Shown: positions 1 to 7,504, counted from the stretch's first letter. The stretch: DNA of 64,000 nucleotides from an uncultured Eubacteriales bacterium (GCA_900547165.1 URFZ01000010.1:1-64000); one strand, 5' to 3'. The notes: a model not told the origin generated them from the sequence alone. A program made the numbers and translations.

Positions 1-23
1 TTTTAATACGCCTTTTTTGCTAC

Positions 24-353
24 GGGCGAATCTCACCTCTCGACGTACCTATGTACGCCAAGGCTGATGATTTCCGGACTCTTATCGCCCGACACAGGCT
101 ATTTTCGGTTATTTTCTCTCTTTTCGTTTTGGCGGGCGTCAGCCCGCCTGCGTCTCAAAAAGAAAAAATCCCTCGAAAATTTCTCTGTGGCGGGTGCGAG
201 CAGTTTTCACGGAGCGGATTTTTGTCATAACGACAAAGAAGCCGCAGTGAATACTCAACGTATTTACAAGGCTTTTGCGAAAGTCAGGGCGAAAATCCGC
301 CCGTTAAAACCGATGAGAGTTCGAATATCATCAGCCAAGGATTCGATTCACCC
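24..353 (+). ncRNA. Large structured non-coding RNA, family unassigned
   Basis: No convincing gene is present, but the plus strand folds into nested helices. Positions 62-71 pair perfectly with 327-336, 75-87 pair with 311-323 (13 bp including two G-U pairs), and 24-32 pair with 345-353 with one mismatch. Inside are hairpins at 44-57, 131-148 (7-bp GC stem), about 215-244, 247-267 (8 bp with one G-U), 270-285 and 287-302. The wobble pairs would be A-C mismatches on the other strand, so the RNA is read on plus. I see no RNase P, tmRNA or SRP signature sequence. The 97-codon open frame across it looks like a by-product. The 5' end may lie before the window. Size about 330 nt; inferred to be a stable RNA or very large leader. 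Confidence 0.6.
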
Positions 354-380
354 ATTCTGAACCTTTTTTCCTATCCCCAT

Positions 381-427
381 AGGGTCTGTAAAAAAACTTG
401 AGTTTTTTTGCAGACCCTCTCTTTTTT
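381..427 (+). terminator. Intrinsic terminator
   Basis: A 17-bp stem (381-397 with 402-418, one U-G pair) closes a TTGA loop and is followed by a T-rich tail. It would end the transcript of the structured RNA before the phosphatase gene. Confidence 0.8.
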
Positions 428-435
428 GAAAGCAC

Positions 436-464
436 TTGCTTTTTTCCGCAAAAGATGCTACAAT
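436..464 (+). promoter_or_regulatory. Promoter for the tyrosine phosphatase gene
   Basis: TTGCTT (436-441), 17-bp spacer and TACAAT (459-464) with an upstream TGC extended -10. The start codon at 483 follows closely, so the leader is only about 12 nt and holds the GGAGG ribosome site. Confidence 0.55.
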
Positions 465-482
465 AGGCATCGGAGGAATAAA

Positions 483-929
483 ATGAAAGCTGTTATGTTT
501 GTCTGTCACGGCAATATATGCCGTTCTCCCACGGCAGAGTTCGTGATGAAAGATATATTAAAAAGAAAAGGAAAAGACGGTATCGTAACCGTTGCTTCAA
601 GTGCGACAAGCGCCGAAGAACTCGGCAACTCCGTTTATCCGCCGGCACGCAGAGTGCTTGAAAAGCATGGGATAAACTGCGGCGGAAAACGCGCCGTGCG
701 TTTGAAAAAAGGCGATTACTCAAAATACGACCTTTTTGTTTGCATGGACGGACGCAATGCCGCAAACGCGCTTCGCATATTCGGGTCTGACCCGGACGGC
801 AAAATCATATTACTGACCTCCGCCGCGGAGAGATCGGGAGAAATCGAGGACCCGTGGTATTCGGGGGCTTTCGATGAAGTTTACAGCCAAATACGGGAGT
901 GCTGCGAAGTACTTGCCGAAAAATTCTGA
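483..929 (+). CDS. Low-molecular-weight protein-tyrosine phosphatase
   Basis: This 148-residue cytosolic protein has the complete LMW-PTP signature at its N-terminus: CHGNICRS, the C-X5-R phosphate loop with the nucleophile Cys8 and Arg14. The general-acid loop DPW lies at Asp123-Pro124. Members dephosphorylate phosphotyrosine on kinases and other targets, or free arginine phosphate in the YwlE branch; which one applies cannot be told here. A longer frame begins at 408, but ATG 483 follows GGAGGAATAAA at ideal spacing and starts the family exactly at its first beta strand. The next gene starts 23 nt downstream, suggesting co-transcription. Confidence 0.9.
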   Translation: MKAVMFVCHGNICRSPTAEFVMKDILKRKGKDGIVTVASSATSAEELGNSVYPPARRVLEKHGINCGGKRAVRLKKGDYSKYDLFVCMDGRNAANALRIFGSDPDGKIILLTSAAERSGEIEDPWYSGAFDEVYSQIRECCEVLAEKF

Positions 930-951
930 AGGAATAATCGGGAGAAACAAA

Positions 952-2004
952 ATGCTGAAAAGAATACTTAAAATATTACTGATAGTGCTGATAATACTCA
1001 TCCTCGTTATCGCTGGGTACGTCGTTTATGTTTTTGCTTCGTACCACCGCGCGGAAGACAATATCACGCTGGAAGTCGAGGGAAAAGCGCAGGAAAGCGC
1101 ACTTCCCGTTTGCAGAACACTTACGGCGGTAACGTACAATCTCGGTTTCGGGGCTTACAGCGACGATTTCTCGTTTTTCATGGACGGCGGCGACGAAAGT
1201 CGTTGCAGAACGGAGGAATCAGCGGAAAGCAATATCAAAAATGCGGTTGAAGCCGTGAAAAAACTCGGGGCTGACATATATCTGTTCGAAGAGGTCGATT
1301 TCGACAGTACAAGAAGCCGCAATACAGACCAGCGTCAAATTGCGTCCGATGTTCTGGGAGACGGTTACTGTCGTGTTTTTGCGCAGAATTATGACAGTCC
1401 TTACCTTTTCTGGCCGTTGACATCACCGCACGGAGCGAACAAAAGCGGACTTCTGACATTTTCAAAATACGGTATAACGTCTTCCGTTCGGCGCAGTCTG
1501 CCGATAGAATCGGGCGTCAGAAAGCTTCTTGATCTCGACCGCTGCTATTCCGTCAGCCGTATACCGACCGAAAACGGGAAAGAACTTGTGGTTTATACGC
1601 TTCATCTTTCCGCATACACAAAGGACGGCACGGTGGCGAACGAGCAGTTGAAAATACTGCTTGCCGATATGGAAAACGAATATGCGAACGGCAATTACTG
1701 CATTGCAGGAGGAGATTTCAACAAAAATCTGCCCGGAGAAAAACTGTCGCAGGAACACGCTTGGGCACAGAAGATACCCGACGATCTCATTCCGGACACG
1801 ATGACACTCGTCGCACCGCAGGCAGATCCGCTCAGAACATGCAGAGACGCGGGCGAAACTTATTCACCCGAAACGTCTTTCACGGTCACGCTTGACGGCT
1901 TTATCGTTTCGAAAAACATAATAGTCATTGAGTCCAAAACGGTTGACACGGGTTTCCGTTACAGCGACCACAACCCCGCATACATCAATTTTATTCTTCA
2001 ATAG
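952..2004 (+). CDS. Membrane-anchored endonuclease/exonuclease/phosphatase-family hydrolase
   Basis: The 350-residue protein opens with one hydrophobic helix (about residues 4-27), so the catalytic domain probably faces outward. EEP-superfamily landmarks are in order: an early YNLGFG strand, the metal-binding Glu in LFEEVD (near 113), a HLSAY segment, GGDFNKN (near 254), LDGF (near 314) and the C-terminal SDHNP box (near 338). The superfamily cleaves phosphodiesters in nucleic acids, sphingomyelin or inositol phosphates, and the substrate here is unknown. ATG 952 was chosen over an upstream in-frame ATG because it begins the signal anchor and follows a GGGAG site. It sits directly behind the phosphatase gene. 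Confidence 0.85.
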   Translation: MLKRILKILLIVLIILILVIAGYVVYVFASYHRAEDNITLEVEGKAQESALPVCRTLTAVTYNLGFGAYSDDFSFFMDGGDESRCRTEESAESNIKNAVEAVKKLGADIYLFEEVDFDSTRSRNTDQRQIASDVLGDGYCRVFAQNYDSPYLFWPLTSPHGANKSGLLTFSKYGITSSVRRSLPIESGVRKLLDLDRCYSVSRIPTENGKELVVYTLHLSAYTKDGTVANEQLKILLADMENEYANGNYCIAGGDFNKNLPGEKLSQEHAWAQKIPDDLIPDTMTLVAPQADPLRTCRDAGETYSPETSFTVTLDGFIVSKNIIVIESKTVDTGFRYSDHNPAYINFILQ

Positions 2005-2036
2005 AAAACAGAACAGATTTATAAAAGAATAAATTT

Positions 2037-2075
2037 CTCTCCGCTCGGAAAAAATGAGCGGGGAGGGATTTTTTT
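2037..2075 (+). terminator. Terminator-like hairpin containing the tepA ribosome site
   Basis: A 10-bp stem (2037-2046 with 2056-2065, one G-U) is followed by GG, A and seven Ts that abut the ATG at 2076. The 3' arm holds GGGGAG, the only good ribosome-binding sequence for the next gene. It can therefore stop transcription of the EEP gene and also hide the tepA ribosome site. Confidence 0.65.
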
Positions 2076-2753
2076 ATGACAGACAAAAACGAAAACGACA
2101 TCGCAACGCAGCAGAAAGAAGAAATCAGGGAATTCGGATCGGTCAATGCCGACAGAATACATTGTCTGACCGTTATAGGTCAGATAGAGGGACATTATCT
2201 GCTTTCCTCACAGACAAAGACGACCAAATACGAACACGTTCTTCCCGCGCTCGTCGCAATAGAAGAAACGCCCGACATAAAAGGTTTGCTGATTTTGCTG
2301 AACACGGTCGGAGGCGACGTCGAAGCGGGGCTTGCGATAAGCGAGATGATAGCGTCCATGTCAAAGCCGACGGTCTCTCTCGTGCTCGGCGGCGGTCACA
2401 GCATAGGCGTTCCGCTTGCCGTTTCGGCAAAATATTCGTTTATCGCGCCGTCCGCAACAATGACGGTGCACCCCGTGCGGCTGAACGGAATGGTGGTCGG
2501 AGTGCCGCAGACTTTTGCATATTTCGACAGAATTCAGGAACGCATAATCCGATTTGTTTCGGAGAACTCGAAAATTTCCGCCGAAGAATACCGAAAACTG
2601 ATGACCGCAACGGGCGGGCTGATGACGGACGTGGGAACGCTTCTCGGAGGGCGGGAAGCCGTGGAATCGGGGCTTATCGACGCTTTGGGAGGACTGAAAG
2701 AAGCGTTGAAAAAACTGGACGAAATGATTGCGGAGGAGGAAAGCAAGTGCTGA
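2076..2753 (+). CDS. tepA: ClpP-like serine protease, TepA family
   Basis: This is a 225-residue ClpP/crotonase-fold protein. The nucleophilic Ser lies in GGGHSIGVP (near 109) and the catalytic His in MTVHPVR (near 131), the arrangement of Bacillus TepA rather than housekeeping ClpP. The N-terminal strand LLILLNTVGGDV and the C-terminal SGLIDALGG helix also fit. TepA proteins are cytosolic peptidases linked to protein export or signal-peptide degradation and need no Clp ATPase partner that I can see here. The gene overlaps the YlzJ-like gene by 7 nt, as the two are neighbours in Bacillus. Its ribosome site is embedded in a hairpin. Confidence 0.88.
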   Translation: MTDKNENDIATQQKEEIREFGSVNADRIHCLTVIGQIEGHYLLSSQTKTTKYEHVLPALVAIEETPDIKGLLILLNTVGGDVEAGLAISEMIASMSKPTVSLVLGGGHSIGVPLAVSAKYSFIAPSATMTVHPVRLNGMVVGVPQTFAYFDRIQERIIRFVSENSKISAEEYRKLMTATGGLMTDVGTLLGGREAVESGLIDALGGLKEALKKLDEMIAEEESKC

Positions 2754-3028
2754 TCTGGACGGTTTGCGGCGAAGAAATTTTCGAAACGACTAAACAATGC
2801 TGTCCAAAGGAACAATGCCTTTCCGACACGCAAAGCAAAAACACGGAAGTGCAAAACCTCACGCAGACGCTCGGCGAAGCAAGAACGGAACTGCGACTGG
2901 AATTGTGCCGTGCGCAGCGGTTCACGGAATGCAGATCAGAGGAAACAGCAGTATCCATTCTTAAAAAAATTGGTACTGAACAGAAAAAAAACGTCTTGTC
3001 CGCGCTTGACATTCTCAAAATGATGTGA
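2747..3028 (+). CDS. YlzJ-like small protein, GTG start
   Basis: A 93-residue protein starts at GTG 2747 behind a near-perfect GGAGGAGG site (2732-2739) inside the end of tepA. The opening LIWTVCGEEIFE resembles the start of YlzJ, the small protein encoded after tepA in bacilli, where a hydrophobic strand is followed by an E-[IL]-[VF]-F type segment. The remainder is charged and contains six further Cys or Cys-pair positions (CCPKEQC, LELC, TEC), not obviously part of a metal site. Function is unknown in the family. Assignment rests on position, overlap and the N-terminus; the C-terminal half is unlike what I know of YlzJ. Confidence 0.6.
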   Translation: MLIWTVCGEEIFETTKQCCPKEQCLSDTQSKNTEVQNLTQTLGEARTELRLELCRAQRFTECRSEETAVSILKKIGTEQKKNVLSALDILKMM

Positions 3029-3100
3029 TAAAATATTTTCAGAAGACGGAGATGGCAAAAGCCCGACCGTTACGAGAAAAATCCTTTCGGAGGTGTTTTT

Positions 3101-3724
3101 ATGAACAAGAAATTCATCGTTACCATAGGCAGACAGTACGGCAGCGGAGGAAGAGAAATAGGCAAAAGACTTGCGGAAAAACTCGGCGTTGACTTTTACG
3201 ACAAAGAGTTGATAACCCTTGCCGCAAAAAAACACGGAATGTCCGAAAAGGTTTTTGAGAGCGTTGACGAAAAGCCGACAAACAGCCTTCTTTACAGTTT
3301 GGCTGTCGGTGCTTACGGCATGGACGGCGGTTCTCCGTATTGGGGAGAGACCGTACTTCCCATAAACGACAAGGTTTATCAGATACAGGCGGGACTTATC
3401 GAGGAACTTGCCGAAAAAGGCAGCTGCGTTATCGTGGGCAGATGCGCGGACTTCATTCTGAGAGACAGAACCGACACCGTCAATGTCTTTTTGACCGCAA
3501 ACGACGAATTCAGAAAAGACAGAGCGATAAATCTTTACGGCTGCGAACCTAAAAAGGTTGCGGATATTCTGCGAAAGACAGATAAAAAACGCAGCAATTA
3601 CTATGAATACAGAACAAACCGCCGTTGGGGCGAAGCGTCGCACTACGACCTCTGCATAGACGTTTCGAGATTCGGAATTGACAACTGCGTGGAACTCATA
3701 GAAAAATACATAGAACTCAAATAA
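3101..3724 (+). CDS. Cytidylate kinase-like family protein
   Basis: The 207-residue protein begins with a P-loop, GRQYGSGGREIG (residues 9-20), followed by KRLAEKLGVDFYDKELI, the hallmark of the Cmk-like (AAA_26) family common in Clostridia. A second conserved piece, CVIVGRCADFIL (near 107-118), and an Arg-rich lid region (KTDKKRSNYYEYRTNRRWG) support a nucleotide or nucleoside phosphotransferase fold. True cytidylate kinase CMP-binding motifs are not evident, so the substrate is open. A ribosome site TCGGAGG precedes ATG 3101. A GC-rich terminator follows, so it closes the tepA transcript. Confidence 0.85.
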   Translation: MNKKFIVTIGRQYGSGGREIGKRLAEKLGVDFYDKELITLAAKKHGMSEKVFESVDEKPTNSLLYSLAVGAYGMDGGSPYWGETVLPINDKVYQIQAGLIEELAEKGSCVIVGRCADFILRDRTDTVNVFLTANDEFRKDRAINLYGCEPKKVADILRKTDKKRSNYYEYRTNRRWGEASHYDLCIDVSRFGIDNCVELIEKYIELK

Positions 3725-3742
3725 TATAAATCGGATTTTTGC

Positions 3743-3769
3743 GTCGGGGCTTTTTGCCCCGACTTTTTT
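3743..3769 (+). terminator. Intrinsic terminator after the cytidylate-kinase-like gene
   Basis: GTCGGGGC and GCCCCGAC pair around a TTTTT loop, followed by six Ts. Confidence 0.9.
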
Positions 3770-3853
3770 CGGCAAGCAACCCCTAAACAAAGGGGAAAAC
3801 AAGTAAAAATAGGTGCGAAAAGAAAATTTATTGTTAAAATTTTGGCAAGTGTA

Positions 3854-3882
3854 TTGAAATCCGATTTAATATAGTATAAAAT
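3854..3882 (+). promoter_or_regulatory. Probable pgk promoter
   Basis: TTGAAA (3854-3859), 17-bp spacer and TAAAAT (3877-3882) within an AT-rich 230-bp gap. The leader to ATG 3956 would be about 67 nt. No operator-like repeat was seen. Confidence 0.5.
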
Positions 3883-3955
3883 ATTAACACTTGAAATTGT
3901 TTATTTCTACCAAATGAGTCAAAAATAATGATATAACAGTAAAGGGAGAAATTGT

Positions 3956-5143
3956 ATGAACTACAACAAAAAAAGCGTCGAGGACATCGACGTTAACGGC
4001 AAAAAAGTCCTTGTAAGATGCGATTTCAACGTTCCCCTTGACGGCGACGTTATTACCGACCCGAAAAGAATAGTTGAAGCGCTTCCCACCATCAAATACC
4101 TGCTTGCGCACAATGCGAAAGTTATCCTTTGCTCACACCTCGGCAGACCCAAGGGTGAGTTCAATATGAAATATTCTCTCGCGCCTGTTGCGGCAAAACT
4201 TTCCGAACTGCTCGGCAAAAACGTAACGCTGGCAAAAGACGTTATCGGCGAAGACGCGAAAGCGAAAGCCACGGCTCTCAAAGAGGGAGAAGTTCTTCTT
4301 CTTGAAAACGTTCGTTTCCATAAAGAAGAAGAAAAGAACGATCCCGATTTTGCGAAAGAACTTGCGTCCATGGCTGAAATATATGTAAACGACGCATTCG
4401 GAACGGCGCACAGAGCGCACGCTTCAACAGAGGGCGTTTCGCACTATCTTCCCGCCGTTTGCGGTTACCTTATCGAAAAAGAGATCCGCATTATGGGCGG
4501 CGCGCTTTCCGACCCGAAGAGACCTTTCGTTGCCATTCTCGGCGGCGCGAAAGTTTCCGACAAGATAGGCGTTATCACGAACCTGCTCGAAAAAGCGGAC
4601 ACCATCATCGTCGGCGGCGGCATGGCTTACACATTCTTCAAAGCGCTTGGCAACAATATCGGCACTTCTCTTTGCGAATCCGACAAGCTCGACCTTGCGC
4701 TTGATCTTCTCAAAAAAGCGGAAGAAAAGGGCGTTAACTTCCTTATCCCCGTTGACAACGAGATCGCACGCGCTTACGACAAAGACGCTATCCACATGAC
4801 GATATATTCAGATTCCATTCCGGCAGGCTGGATGGGTCTTGACATCGGTCCCGTAACAAGAGAACTCTTCTCCAAGTCCATCATCGGCGCGGGTACGGTT
4901 GTTTGGAACGGTCCCATGGGCGTTTCCGAGTGGCCGAGTTTTGCGGCAGGTACGGAAGCGGTTGCGCAGGCTGTTGCCGACAGCGGCGCGGTTTCCATCA
5001 TCGGCGGCGGCGACTCTGCTGCGGCGGTTGAGAAACTCGGATTTGCGGACAAGATGACCCACATTTCCACCGGCGGCGGCGCATCGCTTGAATTCCTTGA
5101 AGGCAAGGAACTTCCGGGTATTGCGTGCCTGCTTGACAAATAA
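3956..5143 (+). CDS. pgk: Phosphoglycerate kinase
   Basis: This 395-residue enzyme transfers phosphate from 1,3-bisphosphoglycerate to ADP in glycolysis. The sequence matches PGK from end to end: RCDFNVPLDG at the N-terminal substrate site, SHLGRPKG, LLENVRFHKEEE, the NDAFGTAHRAHAS loop, ILGGAKVSDKI, the hinge VVWNGPMGV and the nucleotide site GGGDSAAAVEKLG near the C-terminus. Length is typical. ATG 3956 follows AAAGGGAG. It is followed by tpiA with a 69-nt gap holding a perfect hairpin, so the two genes probably share one transcript with post-transcriptional tuning between them. Confidence 0.98.
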   Translation: MNYNKKSVEDIDVNGKKVLVRCDFNVPLDGDVITDPKRIVEALPTIKYLLAHNAKVILCSHLGRPKGEFNMKYSLAPVAAKLSELLGKNVTLAKDVIGEDAKAKATALKEGEVLLLENVRFHKEEEKNDPDFAKELASMAEIYVNDAFGTAHRAHASTEGVSHYLPAVCGYLIEKEIRIMGGALSDPKRPFVAILGGAKVSDKIGVITNLLEKADTIIVGGGMAYTFFKALGNNIGTSLCESDKLDLALDLLKKAEEKGVNFLIPVDNEIARAYDKDAIHMTIYSDSIPAGWMGLDIGPVTRELFSKSIIGAGTVVWNGPMGVSEWPSFAAGTEAVAQAVADSGAVSIIGGGDSAAAVEKLGFADKMTHISTGGGASLEFLEGKELPGIACLLDK

Positions 5144-5164
5144 GTCTTAAACATTATTCTTTCA

Positions 5165-5190
5165 GAGGGGATGAAACGGTTCATCCCCTC
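5165..5190 (+). other. Perfect hairpin between pgk and tpiA
   Basis: GAGGGGATGAA (5165-5175) and its exact complement (5180-5190) close an ACGG tetraloop. No T-tract follows and the tpiA ribosome site begins about 7 nt later. This looks like an RNA processing or stability element within the operon, not a terminator. Confidence 0.65.
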
Positions 5191-5212
5191 TCATAATAAG
5201 GAGAAACATAAA

Positions 5213-5977
5213 ATGAACAAAGCCAAAAGAAAAGCGATAATCGCGGGCAACTGGAAAATGAACAAGACCCCGTCCGAAACGACGGCTTTTGTCAAAGAAC
5301 TTGCGCCCGTTGTAAAAGATGCGGAATGCGAAGTTGTTATCTGCGTTCCTTTCGTAGACCTGCAAAACGCGGTTGAAGCCGCAAAGGGCACAAATATTCA
5401 TGTCGGTGCGGAAAACCTGCACTGGAAAGAGAGCGGAGCATACACGGGCGAAATAAGCGCCGCAATGCTTTGCGACCTCGGCGTTGAATACGTTGTTATC
5501 GGTCACAGCGAAAGAAGACAGTATTTTGCCGAAACCGACGTTACCGTAAATCTCAAAATCAAAGCGGCGCTTGCGGCGGGTCTTAAACCGATACTTTGCG
5601 TAGGCGAAAAACTCGAAGAGAGAGACAACGGCGCAACCGACATAGTTCTTACGACACAAACCAGATATGCGCTTGACGGTGTAAGTGCGGAAGACGCGAA
5701 AAAGATAGTTATTGCTTATGAACCCGTTTGGGCAATAGGCACGGGCAGAACCGCAACGGCGGACGAAGCGGATGCGGGCAACGGCGTTATAAGAAAAACG
5801 CTTGCAGACCTTTACGACGCTGAAACGGCGGAAGCCGTAACCATTCAGTACGGCGGTTCGATGAACGCGAAAAATGCGGCCGAACTGCTCTCAAAAGTCA
5901 ACGTTGACGGCGGTCTTATCGGCGGCGCATCTCTGAAATCCGCAGATTTCGGAATAATCGTTGCGGCTGCAAAATAA
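5213..5977 (+). CDS. tpiA: Triosephosphate isomerase
   Basis: The 254-residue protein interconverts dihydroxyacetone phosphate and glyceraldehyde-3-phosphate. It has AGNWKMNKT (catalytic Lys near residue 14), VIGHSERRQYF (catalytic His near 98), and AYEPVWAIGTG (catalytic Glu near 166), plus the phosphate-binding GGSMNAKN and GGLIGGASL loops. A longer frame starts at 5171, but that ATG lies inside the intergenic hairpin; ATG 5213 follows AAGGAG and starts at the family's normal point. A strong terminator ends the pgk-tpiA unit. The usual gap and gpmI neighbours are absent. Confidence 0.98.
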   Translation: MNKAKRKAIIAGNWKMNKTPSETTAFVKELAPVVKDAECEVVICVPFVDLQNAVEAAKGTNIHVGAENLHWKESGAYTGEISAAMLCDLGVEYVVIGHSERRQYFAETDVTVNLKIKAALAAGLKPILCVGEKLEERDNGATDIVLTTQTRYALDGVSAEDAKKIVIAYEPVWAIGTGRTATADEADAGNGVIRKTLADLYDAETAEAVTIQYGGSMNAKNAAELLSKVNVDGGLIGGASLKSADFGIIVAAAK

Positions 5978-5994
5978 GAGATAACAAAACAATT

Positions 5995-6031
5995 ACGGAG
6001 AAGACTTTTTTCGGTCTTCTCCGTTTTTTTT
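5995..6031 (+). terminator. Intrinsic terminator after tpiA
   Basis: An 11-bp perfect stem (5995-6005 with 6014-6024) is followed by eight Ts. Confidence 0.92.
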
Positions 6032-6047
6032 GAATATAAAACTTAAA

Positions 6048-6767
6048 TCAGCCTATTTTCTTTGTTTCGACAATCTCGCCGTTTTCGTATATATAAAGGT
6101 ATTCGTAATCTCCCGATTCGTCAAAGTCGAAAGCCTTTGTTATAACGCCGTCGCCGTCGCGGTAAGTCGCTTTTTTGGGATATATTGAGCGTATGGCATC
6201 GAAATACTCATATTCGACCGAACCGAGCAAATTGCCGTCCGCGTCGTATTCGGAAACAACTTTTTCGAGCATATCGTAAAAAGGTTTTTCAGTCAGACAA
6301 AGTACCTTTTCATATGTATACGTCGTTTTTCCCGACAAAATCCCGTTTTCGTCATAGACGGAGACTTCCGACGGCTTTCCGCTCTCCGAATCCCGCGTAT
6401 ATCTGCATTCCTCGATGAATGCGCCGAGCGTATCGTATTTTTTACGGTTTACAACTTGTCCGTTTTCATCATAAGCATATTCGCTGTATCCGGACACAAG
6501 TTTTTTCTGCCCGCTGTAAAGGACGTAATCTATCCCTTTAACGACCCGTTTTTCTTCGTCAAGGACATCCTCTGTGGGAAAATTCTCCGTAAAGCCCCTG
6601 CCGTCAACGGACGGATAGTCTTTTCCGCCTATCGAAACAGACGCATTAAGCATTTTTTTCGAGGGTGAGTCCGTTGTATCGGGGGTTGCGGACGGGAGAT
6701 GAATACACGAGCAAAGCAAAAACAGAGAGACAGCACAAAGCATTGAAGCAATAAATTTCGGTTTCAA
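6048..6767 (-). CDS. Putative lipoprotein with RHS/MORN-like repeats
   Basis: The 239-residue protein has a lipoprotein signal peptide with lipobox LCSC (Cys near residue 21) and is expected on the outer face of the membrane. After a Ser/Thr/Pro-rich linker it contains four or five short repeats of the type YDENGQ, YDENGILSG, YDADGNLLG and YRDGDGVITK, each followed by a strand-forming stretch. Such repeats occur in RHS/YD and toxin-immunity or cell-surface proteins; no enzymatic residues are evident. The start is TTG 6767, placed 7 nt behind GGGGAG. It is the last gene of the minus-strand run behind the two-component system. Function unknown. Confidence 0.7.
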   Translation of the reverse strand: MKPKFIASMLCAVSLFLLCSCIHLPSATPDTTDSPSKKMLNASVSIGGKDYPSVDGRGFTENFPTEDVLDEEKRVVKGIDYVLYSGQKKLVSGYSEYAYDENGQVVNRKKYDTLGAFIEECRYTRDSESGKPSEVSVYDENGILSGKTTYTYEKVLCLTEKPFYDMLEKVVSEYDADGNLLGSVEYEYFDAIRSIYPKKATYRDGDGVITKAFDFDESGDYEYLYIYENGEIVETKKIG

Positions 6768-6813
6768 CGACGCTCTCCCCTTTCCGTGATTTTCTGCTTA
6801 TATGATACCACAT

Positions 6814-7434
6814 TTATTGTGCGGTGTCAACAGAAAAATCATCGGGCAGCAAAAACGACCGACCGTTTCCGTCGCACAGAACAAAGCCACCGCCCCGAAC
6901 GGAACGAACCGTTCCGAGCAGTTTCATCGCGCCGATGTTAGGAAAAACGGCAAATACAAGACCGACATCGGAAAGCGTTTCGGCGTCAGCTGTCAGACGT
7001 TCGCTGCAAATACATTCAAGCAGATTTCCCGCTTCTTCCGCATTGAGAAGAATGTCAGACTCTCCCAGCCGAAGCAATACCCCGTTTTCTTCATTGGCAT
7101 TGCTTGCCGACGGCAAATCTCCGTCACAGCGGCAGAGAAGCGTTTTTTTCTGCCCGCTGCCGTAAACAAGAAACGTCCCGTCACCGTAAGCGACCGCCGA
7201 ACATTTTTTCTTTTTGGCTTTTCTGCCGTATCCGACTTTTGCGGAGACCTCGGTGCCGCTGCCGTAAACTTCCCAGCCGTAAGGCGCGGGGCAATAAAGA
7301 ACTCCGTCGCTTTCAAGATATATAAGATTGCCTCCGCCCGTATCGTCAAGCCCGCAACCGCCGAGAAAGACAAAAGGCAGAAGCGTAAGAGCAAACACGA
7401 AAACAAGAGCGGAAACGAAAGGTTTTTTGCTCAA
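6814..7434 (-). CDS. Putative lipoprotein downstream of the two-component system
   Basis: This protein of about 206 residues begins with a hydrophobic signal ending in FLGGC, a lipobox. The mature part is Gly-rich with many Cys and paired strands (VLYCPAPYGWEV, TFLVYGSGQKK) but matches no family I recognise. An ATG at 7443 touches the GGAG sequence and cannot be served by it; TTG 7434 lies nine bases behind the same GGAG and is the better start. The site sits in the 3' arm of a terminator-like hairpin, so expression may depend on read-through from the sensor kinase gene. Export of the product beside a sensor kinase suggests a target or accessory role, which is inference. Confidence 0.65.
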   Translation of the reverse strand: MSKKPFVSALVFVFALTLLPFVFLGGCGLDDTGGGNLIYLESDGVLYCPAPYGWEVYGSGTEVSAKVGYGRKAKKKKCSAVAYGDGTFLVYGSGQKKTLLCRCDGDLPSASNANEENGVLLRLGESDILLNAEEAGNLLECICSERLTADAETLSDVGLVFAVFPNIGAMKLLGTVRSVRGGGFVLCDGNGRSFLLPDDFSVDTAQ

Positions 7435-7469
7435 AAAAATCATCTCCGCACATAGTTTATGCGGAGATG
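7434..7469 (-). terminator. Terminator-like hairpin overlapping the lipoprotein start
   Basis: Read on minus, a 10-bp stem (7469-7460 with 7450-7441) closes a 9-nt loop and is followed by ATTTTTTT. The 3' arm contains GGAG and an ATG, so the same element can terminate the kinase transcript and hide the next ribosome site. Confidence 0.65.
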
Positions 7470-7504
7470 AAATTCGTTATTTATCCTTTTTAAGGCTGTT
7501 TGCG

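Noticed and set aside
67..360. 97-codon open frame on plus at the window start
   Set aside because: No ribosome site, low-complexity basic translation and full overlap with a strongly paired RNA; better explained as a by-product of the structured RNA.
1..430. RNase P, tmRNA or SRP RNA
   Set aside because: Size would fit RNase P, but none of the universally conserved sequence blocks of these RNAs could be found on either strand.
2054..3028. 324-codon frame across tepA
   Set aside because: Its first two thirds run in the wrong frame through the conserved TepA protein. Only the part from GTG 2747 is kept as the YlzJ-like gene.
2936..3802. 288-codon minus-strand frame opposite the cytidylate-kinase-like gene
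   Set aside because: Antisense to a clear P-loop gene and crosses its terminator; no family resemblance.
6802..7455. Plus-strand frame of 217 codons opposite the lipoprotein gene
   Set aside because: The minus frame has a signal peptide and lipobox and fits the operon; the plus frame has none.
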